From assembly GCA_019693395.1 (NCBI GenBank), contig JAAMXP010002072.1, forward strand, positions 5,364 through 38,070: 32,707 bases of DNA, read 5' to 3'. Below, piece after piece: positions 1 through 17,275 of the stretch; positions within the stretch are counted from its first letter, which is position 1, and each line of letters opens with the position of its first letter. This stretch comes from Ettlia oleoabundans. Lineage: Eukaryota; Chlorophyta; Chlorophyceae; Chlamydomonadales. A program made the translations under genes and the position numbers. The notes under the pieces were generated by a model. The model made no database searches. It saw only the letters and a program-made list of their open reading frames with translations, and was not told the DNA's origin.

Positions 1-481
1 ATTTGCTCCCTGCCAAATATCTGTATGCAGCCGCGGACACCACTGCTGATGTGGCCGCCAGCGCGAGGGACACAGTCGCCCAGGCTGCCAAGACTGTAAC
101 TGGGCCTGGCACTACTGGTTACACCTCTACCACTGCTCGCACCCCTGCTTACCGCGAGGCTGCAACCAGCGCAGGTAGGTTTTAAAGCCGTAGTGATGTG
201 GGCTAGGATTGCGAGTGTCATGCTTATGCACAATTTTATCATTGGCTGGCATGTAAGCGGTGTGATTTATATTTTTTCTTTAGTGTTCCACTCTTGTCAT
301 GATGGATTTTGTTCCGTTGTCGGCAGTAATGAATCGAAGAAGTACGGCTGCCCTTTGTCTTTTTGATGTAATTGAATCTGCAGGTCCGGGCACATACGGC
401 ACCAGCGCCTCTCCCCAGGCTGCTGGAGACAACATTAGGAAGGCTGCTGACAAGAGCACTGCTGGTCGCAGTACCCGCTGA
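1..481 (+). CDS. 3' end of an Ala/Thr-rich helical protein (LEA-like or lipid-droplet-protein-like), 5' truncated
   Basis: Two exons are visible: up to 174 (donor GTAGGT at 175) and 384-481 (acceptor CTGCAG ending at 383). The join leaves one base and restores a Gly codon, so the phases agree. The left exon carries KYLYAAADTTADVAASARD, an alanine/threonine-rich amphipathic helical stretch. The right exon reads GPGTYGTSASPQ and ends AGRSTR before TGA. The composition fits LEA-type proteins or the helical surface proteins of algal lipid droplets (MLDP class). I cannot choose between these without the N-terminus, which lies left of the window. A TGTAA poly(A) motif follows at 560-564, about 80 bases after the stop. 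I am sure it is coding and unsure of the family. Confidence 0.6.
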
Positions 482-559
482 AAAAGGCTGTCTTCAAGTT
501 GATGCCAGTAGTTGGGGCGCACCCATGTGTGCCCAGGTTTTGAGACCTTGTCGCCACCT

Positions 560-564
560 TGTAA
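560..564 (+). terminator. TGTAA polyadenylation signal of the left-edge gene
   Basis: TGTAA is the usual poly(A) motif in chlorophyte mRNAs. This one lies about 80 bases past the stop at 481 on the same strand. The remaining stretch to 875 shows no coding exon that I can support. Confidence 0.5.
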
Positions 565-875
565 TGTGGCTGCATGCTTGTAGTCATCTTCCTAAGTTAG
601 TCATAGGCATGTTGTAGCGGCACTGTTGTTGTTTTGCACTGCGCTGGCAGCGCTCGAGTGTGCTATAGTTGCATGTCAACGACCACTTGTGCTACGCCGT
701 TCTTATCACACCATCCCATTGTCACTAGCATAGCGCATGCCAAGCCAAATGCCTTGTTCTGTGAAAACATAGCGAATTGGAATGACAAATGACAAAAGGT
801 ACAGTTGAGTCATATTTTGATGCCTTATACCCCATGCAAGTGCTGGAGGCATTCCAAGGGCTGTATTGCTGCTGT

Positions 876-2086
876 TCAACAGTTTTCAGCACTGTCGTTG
901 CGATGCGTTTTGCCTTGCAGCACTGCCAGTTCCGCAGCCACCTCAGCCTCCCAATCGAGCTGCTTTGTGAGATTGAGTGGCCAATGGCTGCCCATTGTCT
1001 CCTTGTCTGCCAGTACCGCAGAGTTGTACTGCCGAAACAGTGTAGCCACCTCCTCAGCTGCATGCTGCAGCCCAGGGTGCTGCCCAGAACGAATCACCTC
1101 CACAGTTGGCTTGCTGGTGCTCACACACTGGGTTGCTGCTGGCGTTAATGCTGCGTTGCCACGCTGCCTGCCAAACACCTGCGGCAGCCACCCCCATCTG
1201 TGATCGGTTGCACCAGCTGCCCCACCGCCTGCCAAGTGTGTCTGGCTCGGGCCGCTGCTGTTGCTGCTGGCGCTCCGTCCCTGTTGCCCCTGCTGCTGCT
1301 GCTGCTCTTCCTCAGCTAGCACGCGCCGCAGCTCCGCTTGTAGCTGCCGCCGCAGCGCACCCAGTGCTGCCTGCAGCTCGTCTCGGAGCTCTAAAAAGAG
1401 TCCGGACGTTTTGTGCGCCCATGGTTCTGGTCATGGCCTGCACGAGGGGATCCACCCGATTGAACTGTGCCCCGTGGTCTTCCTGCTTCAACGGCTTTCC
1501 TGTAGAGTGCGAGCGGGAGGGGCGCACATGGTTGGAACAAGTAACGGGTAAGCAGAGAGCGGCACAAGGCAATAGGGACAGTGACGGATGCTAGGGCAGC
1601 AGCCGTAGCACAGCCAGTGGCAGTTGTAACCGCCCACGTGGGCACAGCCCGCACCTTTGCCCGGAAGACTGTCCAGAGCGCCCCTGGCAATGCTACGGGC
1701 GATGGCTGCCTCAGCCCCCACGCCCAGCCCGCTGGGGGAGGATAGTAGGTAGGAAGGCCTGCTGGGCTTCATTAAACTCGGCCGCTGCCTCCGCCAGGCG
1801 GCTGCGGCTGCGGGGCGGTTGCTCGCCCGCCAGGCCAGCAGCCGGCTCCGCGGCGTTCCTCTCCTTCTCGCGACTGCAGCACAGCACAACGTGGGTCAGC
1901 TCTCCTCAACTGAACCTGCACGGCTCTCTGATTCATGCCAAAGGCGCAATGAACGCCCACTCACAGGTAGCTAGCCGCCCGCTGCTTGGCCGTGGCAAAT
2001 GCTGAGCCGCCGCCGCCGCTGCCGCTGCTGCCGCTGCTCACAGCTCGCGAACCAGGCACAGCCGCTGCCGGAATGCGTGCCAGCAT
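876..2086 (-). CDS. Unknown protein with presequence-like N-terminus, TM-like segment and Gln-rich coiled coil (splicing partly unresolved)
   Basis: I do not recognise the family. Exon 1 (2086-1965) starts MLARIPAAAVPGSRAVSSG, an Arg/Ala/Ser-rich leader like a mitochondrial or plastid presequence, and ends at a GTGAGT donor. Exon 2 starts at 1873 after CTGCAG in matching phase and encodes a charged helical stretch (REKERNAAEPAAG). Downstream, one frame at about 1690-1450 has a hydrophobic segment (TWAVTTATGCATAAALASVT). The last exon, read to 876, has ELRDELQAALGALRRQLQ, five Gln in a row and a C-terminus ending NDSAENC. Introns between about 1780 and 1400 cannot be settled by eye: the best link is a donor near 1460 to the acceptor CTTTTTAG near 1392. 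A TATA-like box about 100 bases upstream supports the start. Confidence 0.45.
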
Positions 2087-2183
2087 GCTGTCAATCGTTT
2101 CCGCAGCACCTAGCCATAGGTACCGACTCCAGAAAGGTGGTTGTCTCCACGAGCATGGGAGTGCACAAGCCTGTGCCCGGGGG

Positions 2184-2190
2184 TATATAA
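2184..2190 (-). promoter_or_regulatory. TATA-like box for the unknown gene starting at 2086
   Basis: Read on the minus strand, TTATTATATA sits about 100 bases upstream of the proposed ATG at 2086. That spacing suits a TATA box with a short 5' leader. It is inferred from position and sequence only. Confidence 0.35.
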
Positions 2191-2884
2191 TAACAGCGTG
2201 CTGGCATCAACTGCGACTTTTGCAATACAATCCCGAGATGAAGTTCAAGGAATCTTTCATGGCAGTGCGCCCCACTGTGCCTCCGTCTGCCGGCCCTGTA
2301 ACTTGCAGGTCATGCCTTTCTCAACATCAACCCGCTTTCAGCAAGTGGGTTACACAGAAACTTTCAGAAATATACATGATTGATTTGGGGCATCCAGGGA
2401 AGCTGGCATGCAAGGTATCAAGCAAGGTATCAAGGTACACTGCCAACCGAAAAACGAGGCAGAGGGTCAGTCCTTGGCAGCACGTTGGGAATCGCAGAAA
2501 AGACGAGGGAAAAAAGGAGAGCAAGAAGCAGCAAGCAAACAACAGCTAAAGTGTGTGTTATATGCAGAGGGCAAGCACGAAAGCAGCCAGCCGTGTGACA
2601 ACACTGGGAAGGGGGGTGCACGCAGGCCAGAATGAAAAGAAAGGGGCAACACTACAGTGCATCAGGAAAGAGAAAGAAAACGGTTTTGTAGGAACAGGGG
2701 TTGGCAACAACAGATTTAAACTACTATACTTGTCATGCATTGGAAAGCTGCGCCACACCGGCAATCGAGTTTGGGACCCACAGCCAGGAGGCACCGCCAG
2801 GAGGTAGAGCCTGCCAACAGGCAAGAAAAAGCTTGGCAGGGCAGATCGGCAGCCTGCAAGAGACCCAGCCTCCTAACTGATGAT
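2191..2884. other. Intergenic stretch: CCT 3' flank and promoter side of the 2086 gene
   Basis: No exon here could be supported. The open frames are short and lack splice-compatible partners. A minus-strand TGTAA (TTACA at 2350-2354) could be the poly(A) signal of the cytidylyltransferase gene, implying a 3' UTR of about 530 bases. Confidence 0.4.
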
Positions 2885-6195
<3,311 letters not shown>

Positions 6196-6700
6196 GTTGT
6201 CTCAGTAGGTGCAGGCCCGACTGCCTCCAAAAAGCTTCGAGAAAAAGAGCTTCACGCGTCTCCGAGACTCTTTGAAAAGCAAAAAGAACACAGCGGGCAA
6301 AGCTAGAGCGTTTTAGCGCGCTGCATTGCATGGCCAGCATGCTGGGCCGCAGGGCGGCTTCCTGCCAGTGGGTGACCTGAAGGCCAGCGGCATTCTTGTG
6401 CCATCGTGCCTGTAGCCCACCCATGAAACTTGCATCGTAAACTAGTTGCTTACAGAAAGAAGTTTAATTGAAGTGACAATGTCAAGTTCTTGGCAGAGAG
6501 TTCACGCCGTGGGCAGGCTCCAGTATGCGTAACACCATGGCATGTAGCGCTTTACTCTGCTGCTCATTCACAACCAAATCAGCTGCCTTAAATCGGCCCT
6601 GCAGCAGGAGCCGCGCAGCATGGAGCATCGGAATGATTGCGCTTGATTGCCTTGCAGGCATGGAACATCAGCATGCAACAGCAGGGAAACCCCGGCTGAC
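6196..6700. other. Intergenic stretch: CCT promoter side and phosphatase 3' flank
   Basis: No coding exon is supported. It holds the upstream region of the cytidylyltransferase and the 3' UTR of the phosphatase, with a minus-strand TGTAA at 6450-6454. Confidence 0.5.
6450..6454 (-). terminator. TGTAA polyadenylation signal of the PAP2 phosphatase gene
   Basis: The minus strand reads TGTAA about 250 bases after the phosphatase stop at 6701. This is the chlorophyte-type signal in the expected orientation. Confidence 0.5.
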
Positions 6701-7871
6701 CTAGAAGACCAGCACATCGAGGCGCACCTTGGTCGCAATGCCCACAGTCACAAGGCCAAGCAGCAGTCCTGCCAATACATCAGATAAGTAGTGCCGTCTG
6801 CAATAAAAAGGGGCACGAGTGAATAAAAATGCAGCCAACGAGTGACAGTGGAACAGAATCCAAGGCGGCGAGCGCAACGCCGCTACTAAATCAGAGAAGG
6901 GCACACCAGGACGGCCTGGGCAACGGCGGCACGGGGTGCCATGGATAAACCCTAGAACCAGAAACCCGCCAGATCTAGGAGCCAAGCACCTCGTGCCAAT
7001 CCCAGCTTGAGCAGCGTGGCAGCATCCCTCACCCCATTGCTGCTCTGCTGAGCGCTGTAGCCAAAGCCCAGCTGCCCACGCCAACACACAACCAGGGCTG
7101 GGTGTGCCACAGCGTCACCGCCGCAAACAGAGCCACGGCAGATGCCCTGCAAGAACAGCAGGCAGGCAGGCTGGCTAGGCAAGTTTGTGACACGTCTGGT
7201 GACATGGAGCAGCTGTAGGTCCATATCCATGAGCTTGTGCAAGTAAAGCGTCCATGCTTAACTTATGCGCCTGTTTTGAGCAGCCAGCCTGCGGCAGATA
7301 TTTGGGAACTGCCAGCGCCGCTGCCCGGCATGCAATATGCCAGCCGCAAAATGTTGGTTGATATGCCTCCTGAACATAATTCCTGCTGAAACCCGACTCC
7401 TGGCTAAAGTAAAACTCGCCTGCTGCTGTGGCCGGATGGAAAGGAGAAGTGGTCGACCGCCACGACGACAGAGAAGTCGGACTGCAGGTTGTATACGGGC
7501 CGACTTCGGCGTATTGTGACCTTGAGCAGGCCCACCAGCAGCAGGTCAATGATCCAGCAGAGCATGAAAGCTATCCAGGTATGCCGTGCCTCAGGCTGGG
7601 TGGTGGGCGCCATGATGCGCCAGACAGCCAGTGCCAGCCACACCAGGCCATCGCCGCTCAGCTCAAACAGCTTCCAAATGATGCGAGGCACACTGCTACC
7701 GTGGCGAAAGAGGGCATTGGAGAGGCGGTCATCCAACTCTTGCAGAGCTTGTAGCGTGCCCAGCCGCCGCCGCCTGCCCTTGCCGCCAGTGCCGCTGCCC
7801 CGGGCCTTGGCCATCACAAACGCGGCAGCCCGGGATCGTTCTTTTTCAGCGGTCTGCCGCCAGGGTGGCAT
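6701..7871 (-). CDS. PAP2-superfamily lipid phosphatase, PLPP6/polyisoprenoid diphosphatase-like, 3 exons, 220 aa
   Basis: An integral-membrane phosphatase expected to dephosphorylate lipid phosphates or isoprenoid diphosphates. Exons: 7871-7420, 7146-7033, 6797-6701, in agreeing phase. All three PAP2 motifs are present: C1 KVTIRRSRP (residues 117-125), C2 PSGH (145-148) and C3 SRAAMGRHYLSD (184-195), so the catalytic His and Asp are intact. Hydrophobic segments flank them (LVWLALAVWRIM, WIAFMLCWIIDLLLVGLL, VALFAAVTLW, VLAGLLLGLVTVGIA). Size and the DDRLSN...LFELSGDGLVW region resemble animal PLPP6 more than the plant LPP family. Intron 1 has a GC donor (AGCAG|GCGAGT at 7419) that restores SGHSSRA. 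ATG 7871 is the first in frame. ATG 7814 (201 aa) has a better context (purine at -3, G at +4) and could be the true start. Confidence 0.9.
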
Positions 7872-8515
7872 AAGGTGCGTGCGGCTAGCCGTCACCGTTG
7901 CAAACTTTTGCTCCGATTATGTGGCTCCCTGCAGGGCTGACGCAGCGTGCAACAGGCGGAAGGTGCTATGCAGTTCCAGGAACCCAAGCAAGACGCGCAA
8001 AAGACACTTCGCCACAGCTTCTCTCGCCGGCGCCAGCCAGCGTGGCAAAAGTTCTTGACGATGTCACCGCTTGTAGGCAATTGCTCTAACCGTTCTTCCA
8101 TAACTCGTACACTTACCCATTACGTCTCGCCACACCCGACTTAGCTGTTTCGGTGCAGTAGAGCTTGTGCGGACCTACCAGTATCGCCGCGGCTCTAAAG
8201 GCGCTTCAACGTGTACATCGCATCGCAGGTGAGACATATGAGTTCTCGCCAGTGACGGACGGGTGGTGCCACCCGCTGGTCCTGTGCTAGATGCGCTTGG
8301 ACGGGCCCTGGAGACCTCTGCTTGGAGATTACCAACATGATCTCCATATCAGCTGCCGGGGCCCGGCTCGAGACACTTTGGTCACCAGCAACCCCATCCG
8401 CCCGCCCCGCCAGCGCCCGACCAGCAGGTCCGCCGTCCTGCCTCGCCTTTGTCTGCCCTACAGTGCAAGTACGTTATTGCAAGCTCCCGGCCCGAACAGA
8501 GAAGCAGAACCAGCC
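7872..8515. other. Divergent intergenic region between the phosphatase and the CDPK
   Basis: Probable shared promoter region and 5' leaders. An in-frame ATG at 8291 could extend the kinase by 75 residues, but the added peptide (Pro/Arg-rich) resembles untranslated sequence. A minus-strand open frame at 7892-8101 has no splice-compatible link to the phosphatase. Confidence 0.4.
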
Positions 8516-13156
<4,641 letters not shown>

Positions 13157-13524
13157 GCCTTTCTAGGCATTTGTCAGTTACTCATTATGTTGCGACCATG
13201 CTGCTGTGCTGCTCGGAGCGGGCAGATAGCGCAATCCCAGCTTGCTTGGCAGCCCAGTTCTTTTCTCAGGGCCCTTCTTGCCACGAGCCACGCCTGTTTT
13301 TGCTGACGCGTGTGCTTTCACCTAATCTTTTGCTCTGTTGCTCTCTTATGAAGTATTGCGTGTTCCGCTTCTTGGTGTGCGCTCCCTCACTAAGACGGCC
13401 TTGTACCTGTTCCATCCTACGATAACAACTCCTGCCCATGCTTGCTCGCTTGTGCAAATCTGCCATAAACCCAAGCAAGGTTGGCGCAGTGCTGCGCTTC
13501 GTTGGTTACGGCTGCACCCCTCCT

Positions 13525-13529
13525 TGTAA
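13525..13529 (+). terminator. TGTAA polyadenylation signal of the CDPK
   Basis: Same-strand TGTAA about 370 bases after the CDPK stop at 13156. It faces the opposing signal at 13583-13587. Confidence 0.5.
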
Positions 13530-13582
13530 CACTTGTATGTACCCAGTGGCATTACAGCAAATTGTGCAGCTAGGCTGTTAGC

Positions 13583-13587
13583 TTACA
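13583..13587 (-). terminator. TGTAA polyadenylation signal of the 13829-15496 gene
   Basis: The minus strand reads TGTAA about 245 bases after the stop at 13829. Confidence 0.45.
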
Positions 13588-13828
13588 GTATAGAAATGAT
13601 GTTATGGTGGTTGCTAAACCAACAAACGAGGCAAAATTTGGCAGGCCTGCCACCTGATCACGGTGCAGGCTGGGTGTTCAACTGCAGCCCAAGGTTTGAT
13701 AGAGTTTAAATGCGAGGCTTGCTTGTGTACTTGCTGGTTTAGTGGCATTAGGGGTTAACGAGTCGCAGCACCGCTGTAGGGCATGCTGGACGAGGGGGCA
13801 GCGCTTGCTTAACTGCAGATGCCCACCC

Positions 13829-15496
13829 TCAGTGCTCTCGGTGCTCGCTGGTAGCCTGATGTTCGCTGCCAGATTGGGGGTGGGGGCCGTGGTGTATCCC
13901 AGGCACAACCAACTCGGCCACGTCAGATACCACATGCCCCTTCTTGGGTGAGTTGACCTGCAGGGGGTATTGGAAGGCAGGTTGACTTGGATCCTTTGTT
14001 GCGTTCACCTCGGGGGTGCAGGACTTAAAGCAGACAGCTATCAACCAATCCACAAAAGGGCTGGCCTGGGAATGGAGGGAATGCAAGGCAAATGGAACGC
14101 AAGGTAGGGTTCTGCAGCCCTCAAATGTTGACGGATTTCCAAGACCAAGGCTACTTCAATGCTGCTGCACGGCGCGCTGCCAACCTCCCAGCACAAGTCT
14201 GCTGTGGCTGCTGCAATCCTTGTTGGCAACCCATCCCTGCTCCCTTCCCGCTGCTCGCTTTCCCTGCTCTTGTGGCATCAGCAGGGGCAACCTCCCACCT
14301 TGTCCCAGGCGGGGATGCCCGTCTCGTGTCCCATCAGCTTGATGTGCGGCGGGTGCGTTGCCACATCATGGATCTCCTCCCGTGCCACCTGAAGGTCACA
14401 GGATAAGGAATGTAGCATGGAGGCCCGAAACTACGACGCAGGGGGCGTCATAGGAGTAACTAAGAGCTCAAGCAGGGCTTTCAAGTGCGGCATGCAACGC
14501 GTGATAAAAGAGGCAGAAAGCCATCAAAATACTTGGCATGAAGATGCGGGTGCAAGCATGTGACTGATATAGCGGAGACTGACGTGCGGCAACCAGCGCC
14601 AGCACTCACCGCGGCATAGTTGAGGTTTTTCGGCGCATGCTGCAGGCATGGAGAGGCGAGGGTAACTGGCAAGTATTGTAGGAAGATGCACAGGGGGGCG
14701 CTGCAGTGGGATGTGGAAGGCAAGGCTTACTACCAACATGGGCAGACATAAGGCTCATGTGCAGCCCTTCTGAGGGGCACCAATTTGCCCTACATGGCAC
14801 CCTCGCTACGGTGGCGCACCTGAGGAGTGTGCACCTCTTTCTTAGCCAACTCTCCATGCACGTGCACCTTCTGGCCAAACATGATGATGTCGTCCTGCAG
14901 TGCAAGATATCAAACCGCCAGTCTTGGCATACTCCAGAAGAGTTGGTACGGGCAGCAGCTGGCAGCATGCTTCAAGAGTGGGCACAAGATGGCCGGTGTG
15001 CCAGGCATAACAGCAGCGGGGTCCGGTATTGAGGGGAAGGATAGATGTATGCTCGCACCTCACTCTTTGCCTTGGGCACAGATGATGCGAGTCCTTCATC
15101 TGCATCAACAGTTTCTGAAGTTCCAGGCATGTTCAATTTGGTTGTGGCAAGAACGGAAGGACCTGCTGCCCAGCATGCCAGACAAGCTGTGGTGGCATGG
15201 CTAGGGGCATCCAATTATTTGAGAGACATCTAGAGGGTCTCCCCGGTGACCTGTGTCTGCTGCAGTATGAAAGCACCAAAATCCCCTGGCAAACCTTCGA
15301 GGATTTTGCCGCCATTGCCGCCGACCGCAGCTGCTGCTGTGGCGGGCGACGCCGCTATGGGCGAGGCACTGGCGCCCTCGGCCGGCGTCTCGAGCCGCTC
15401 GTAATCACCGAAATCCGTTGGTTCGCCCACTTTCCAAGACAACCACTTCCCATCTGGCTCACCCGGTCGAGGTGGGGCTGCGACAGTCGGCTCCAT
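13829..15496 (-). CDS. Unknown soluble protein, about 251 aa, 6 exons
   Basis: I do not recognise the family. Exons: 15496-15277, 15162-15059, 14894-14820, 14639-14610, 14388-14299, 14065-13829; phases agree. The boundary of exons 1 and 2 is the least certain (other acceptors exist at 15166 and near 15190). ATG 15496 gives MEPTVAAPPRPGEPDGKWLS, then WKVGEPTDFGDYERLETP. An Ala/Thr-rich linker precedes blocks that look conserved: DDIIMFGQKVHVHGELAKK, HAPKNLNYAA, VAREEIHDVATHPPHIKLMG, HETGIPAWDKASPFVDWL. There is no convincing signal peptide or TM helix. A 51-base in-frame stretch (14008-13958) begins GTGAAC and ends CCTGCAG, so it may be a small intron. Removing it gives 234 aa with the frame unchanged. 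The C-terminus is His/Pro-rich. Confidence 0.7.
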
Positions 15497-15565
15497 AATA
15501 CGCAAGAACGCTTCCAGTTGCCTTGGATAACCGGTAACCGTTTATTAACGTGATTGTATCAAGGG

Positions 15566-15570
15566 TTACA
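15566..15570 (-). terminator. TGTAA polyadenylation signal of the 15916-17014 gene
   Basis: The minus strand reads TGTAA about 345 bases after the stop at 15916. It lies only about 70 bases upstream of the next gene's ATG (15496). Confidence 0.4.
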
Positions 15571-15915
15571 TGAGCTGCAGGCGAAGGAAGCTTCGGATGA
15601 GTAGGTTGTGCCTAGCTGGCAAGGCGCCGGCAGAAGCCAAGTGGCGGCACCACACGTTTCTGAAACAGTCCCTGATGCTAGTGCGCTTGAGTGCAGACTC
15701 AAGCAGGAGACATGAAAATTCGGGTAAATTGTGTTTGGCTACCAGTAGTAGTACAAGGCCATGTTTAGCTGATGCACATGGAAGTACCAAGCGACTGATA
15801 AACAGCAGTGGGTCAGGGGCCAAGCACGCGCCACTGATGCGCTGGCGATAGCCGGCATGTATGAGCTGAAGGAGAGAAGGAGAAAAGGGGGGATGCCCAC
15901 CAGTGGGGCCATCCA

Positions 15916-17014
15916 TCACCACCTCCGCGTGGGATGTACTGCCGTGCGCCGGGCGCGCTCCTGCAGAAAAGCTGCCTGGTCCTCTGTGAGTGGCTCCCCT
16001 GCAGCGGCACACCACGCAACGCCGACCTTCCTGCTGAGTGCAGCTGAGAAAACCATATGTGTAGGGCTTCCTTGTAACCGCTGGTCAGCAGCAAGTAAGC
16101 TACGTGGAGATGCAGATCCATGCCGCCATGTCGATTGCACGTCACACAATGCAGCAGCGCAGCCTATGCTGACTAAGCCCGGGTGGCTGGGCCCCAGGCA
16201 ACGGCTGTGCTGCAGCATACCTGGAGCGGGCGGCTTGAGGCCCAGATAGCCTAGCTCCAAGTCCCCAGGCTTGCTTGTGCTGGGTGTAGAGATAGGTGAT
16301 GCCTCGACTCTGCTGCCATCCCTCTCAAGCTTGCCCCCTGCCTCCTGTTGTTGCTGATCAGCCTGCACAACACAGAGGCGATCTATTAGCGACCACAATC
16401 AGGGTCGCGCACATACACGACATGTAACAAGCACGCTGCAAGTGTCAACAAGCTGTGGAAGGCAGACCAGCATGATGTATGGCCCTGACCTGCTGCTGTG
16501 CTTGCTTCTGCAGCTTCCACTGCTTCCATCCCCGCCACACGAAGTAGCCGCCCACAACAAAAAAGGCCGCAATGACGCCAACTGCAGAGGGAAGGGAAAT
16601 AGGTGTTCGTGCGCACAAAACTCGTGAGCAAGACTGCTTGATTATCATACAAACTCCGAACAGGTGGCAACATGCTGAACAGCTCCCGCAAGTGGGATCA
16701 AGTGACTTACTGACGACCCAGAACCACCAACGCCGGGTAACCTGCATCCGTGGGGGAGGGAGGAAAGAAGTCTTGATGACGCATATGATGGATGACACCT
16801 CGGCATGCTGGATTCGTTCCCACATACGTAAGGGTATGTATACACAATATATCTGCCGTGTGCCATCGATTGTGGACAGCCAGAGGAGGAAACCAGGCAG
16901 CATGCGAGGCTAGAAGGGTGTGCAAGAATATTTTTGGCACACCTTCTTGGGATCAACAACAGCAACGATGTCAACACCACCAACGCCAACATTTTGTGCA
17001 CTGCAGGAAAACAT
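15916..17014 (-). CDS. Unknown single-pass membrane protein, about 139 aa, 5 exons
   Basis: I do not recognise the family. Exons: 17014-16943, 16741-16711, 16581-16490, 16362-16221, 15998-15916; all phases agree. The N-terminal part reads VGVGGVDIVAVVDPKK and is followed by a hydrophobic helix, WWFWVVIGVIAAFFVVGGYF. After it come WRGWKQWKLQKQAQQQ (basic and aromatic at the membrane edge), a Gln/Ser/Pro-rich linker, and a C-terminal block EPLTEDQAAFLQERARRTAV. Basic residues follow the helix, which suggests a cytosolic or stromal C-terminus. The start at 17014 (MFSCSAQN) is the ATG nearest the first recognised exon. An extra upstream exon with a targeting peptide cannot be excluded, but the space is only 261 bases before the divergent gene. 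Confidence 0.65.
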
Positions 17015-17275
17015 AGCAGCATGGTGCACAGCAAAGTCACAGTCTTGGGCTGAGCAACCGTGCCCTAAGCGCTGCCGCCTTCACCCTTTTAAGTAGCCGG
17101 GACCCAAGCGGTCTTGGGCTGCAAAGCACCGTTCAGACCTGCTCGGCTGCAGCGCATTTCCTAGCAGCAGCGCCACTGCCCAGACAGCCTGCAGCGGCAC
17201 CCTGCCCGCGGGCAGCGTGTCGTAAGGTGCCGCCCAGCTGAGCATGGCTCGGCCTGCACACCGTTCTTGCTAACA

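Larger units (their letters stand above)
13157..13828. other. Convergent intergenic region, CDPK and unknown minus-strand gene
   Basis: It contains both 3' UTRs. A plus-strand TGTAA lies at 13525-13529 and a minus-strand TGTAA (TTACA) at 13583-13587. I support no coding exon here despite a 150-codon plus-strand open frame that overlaps the CDPK 3' UTR. Confidence 0.5.

Noticed and set aside
1986..2549. 187-codon plus-strand frame
   Set aside because: It is opposite the presequence exon of the 2086 gene and then runs into intergenic DNA, with no motif or splice partner.
7872..7895. Extension of the phosphatase to 7895
   Set aside because: That position is GTG, not ATG. The first in-frame ATG is 7871.
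8291..8515. ATG 8291 as the CDPK start
   Set aside because: The 75 added residues are Pro/Arg-rich with no CDPK-like feature. It cannot be excluded, so it is noted as an alternative.
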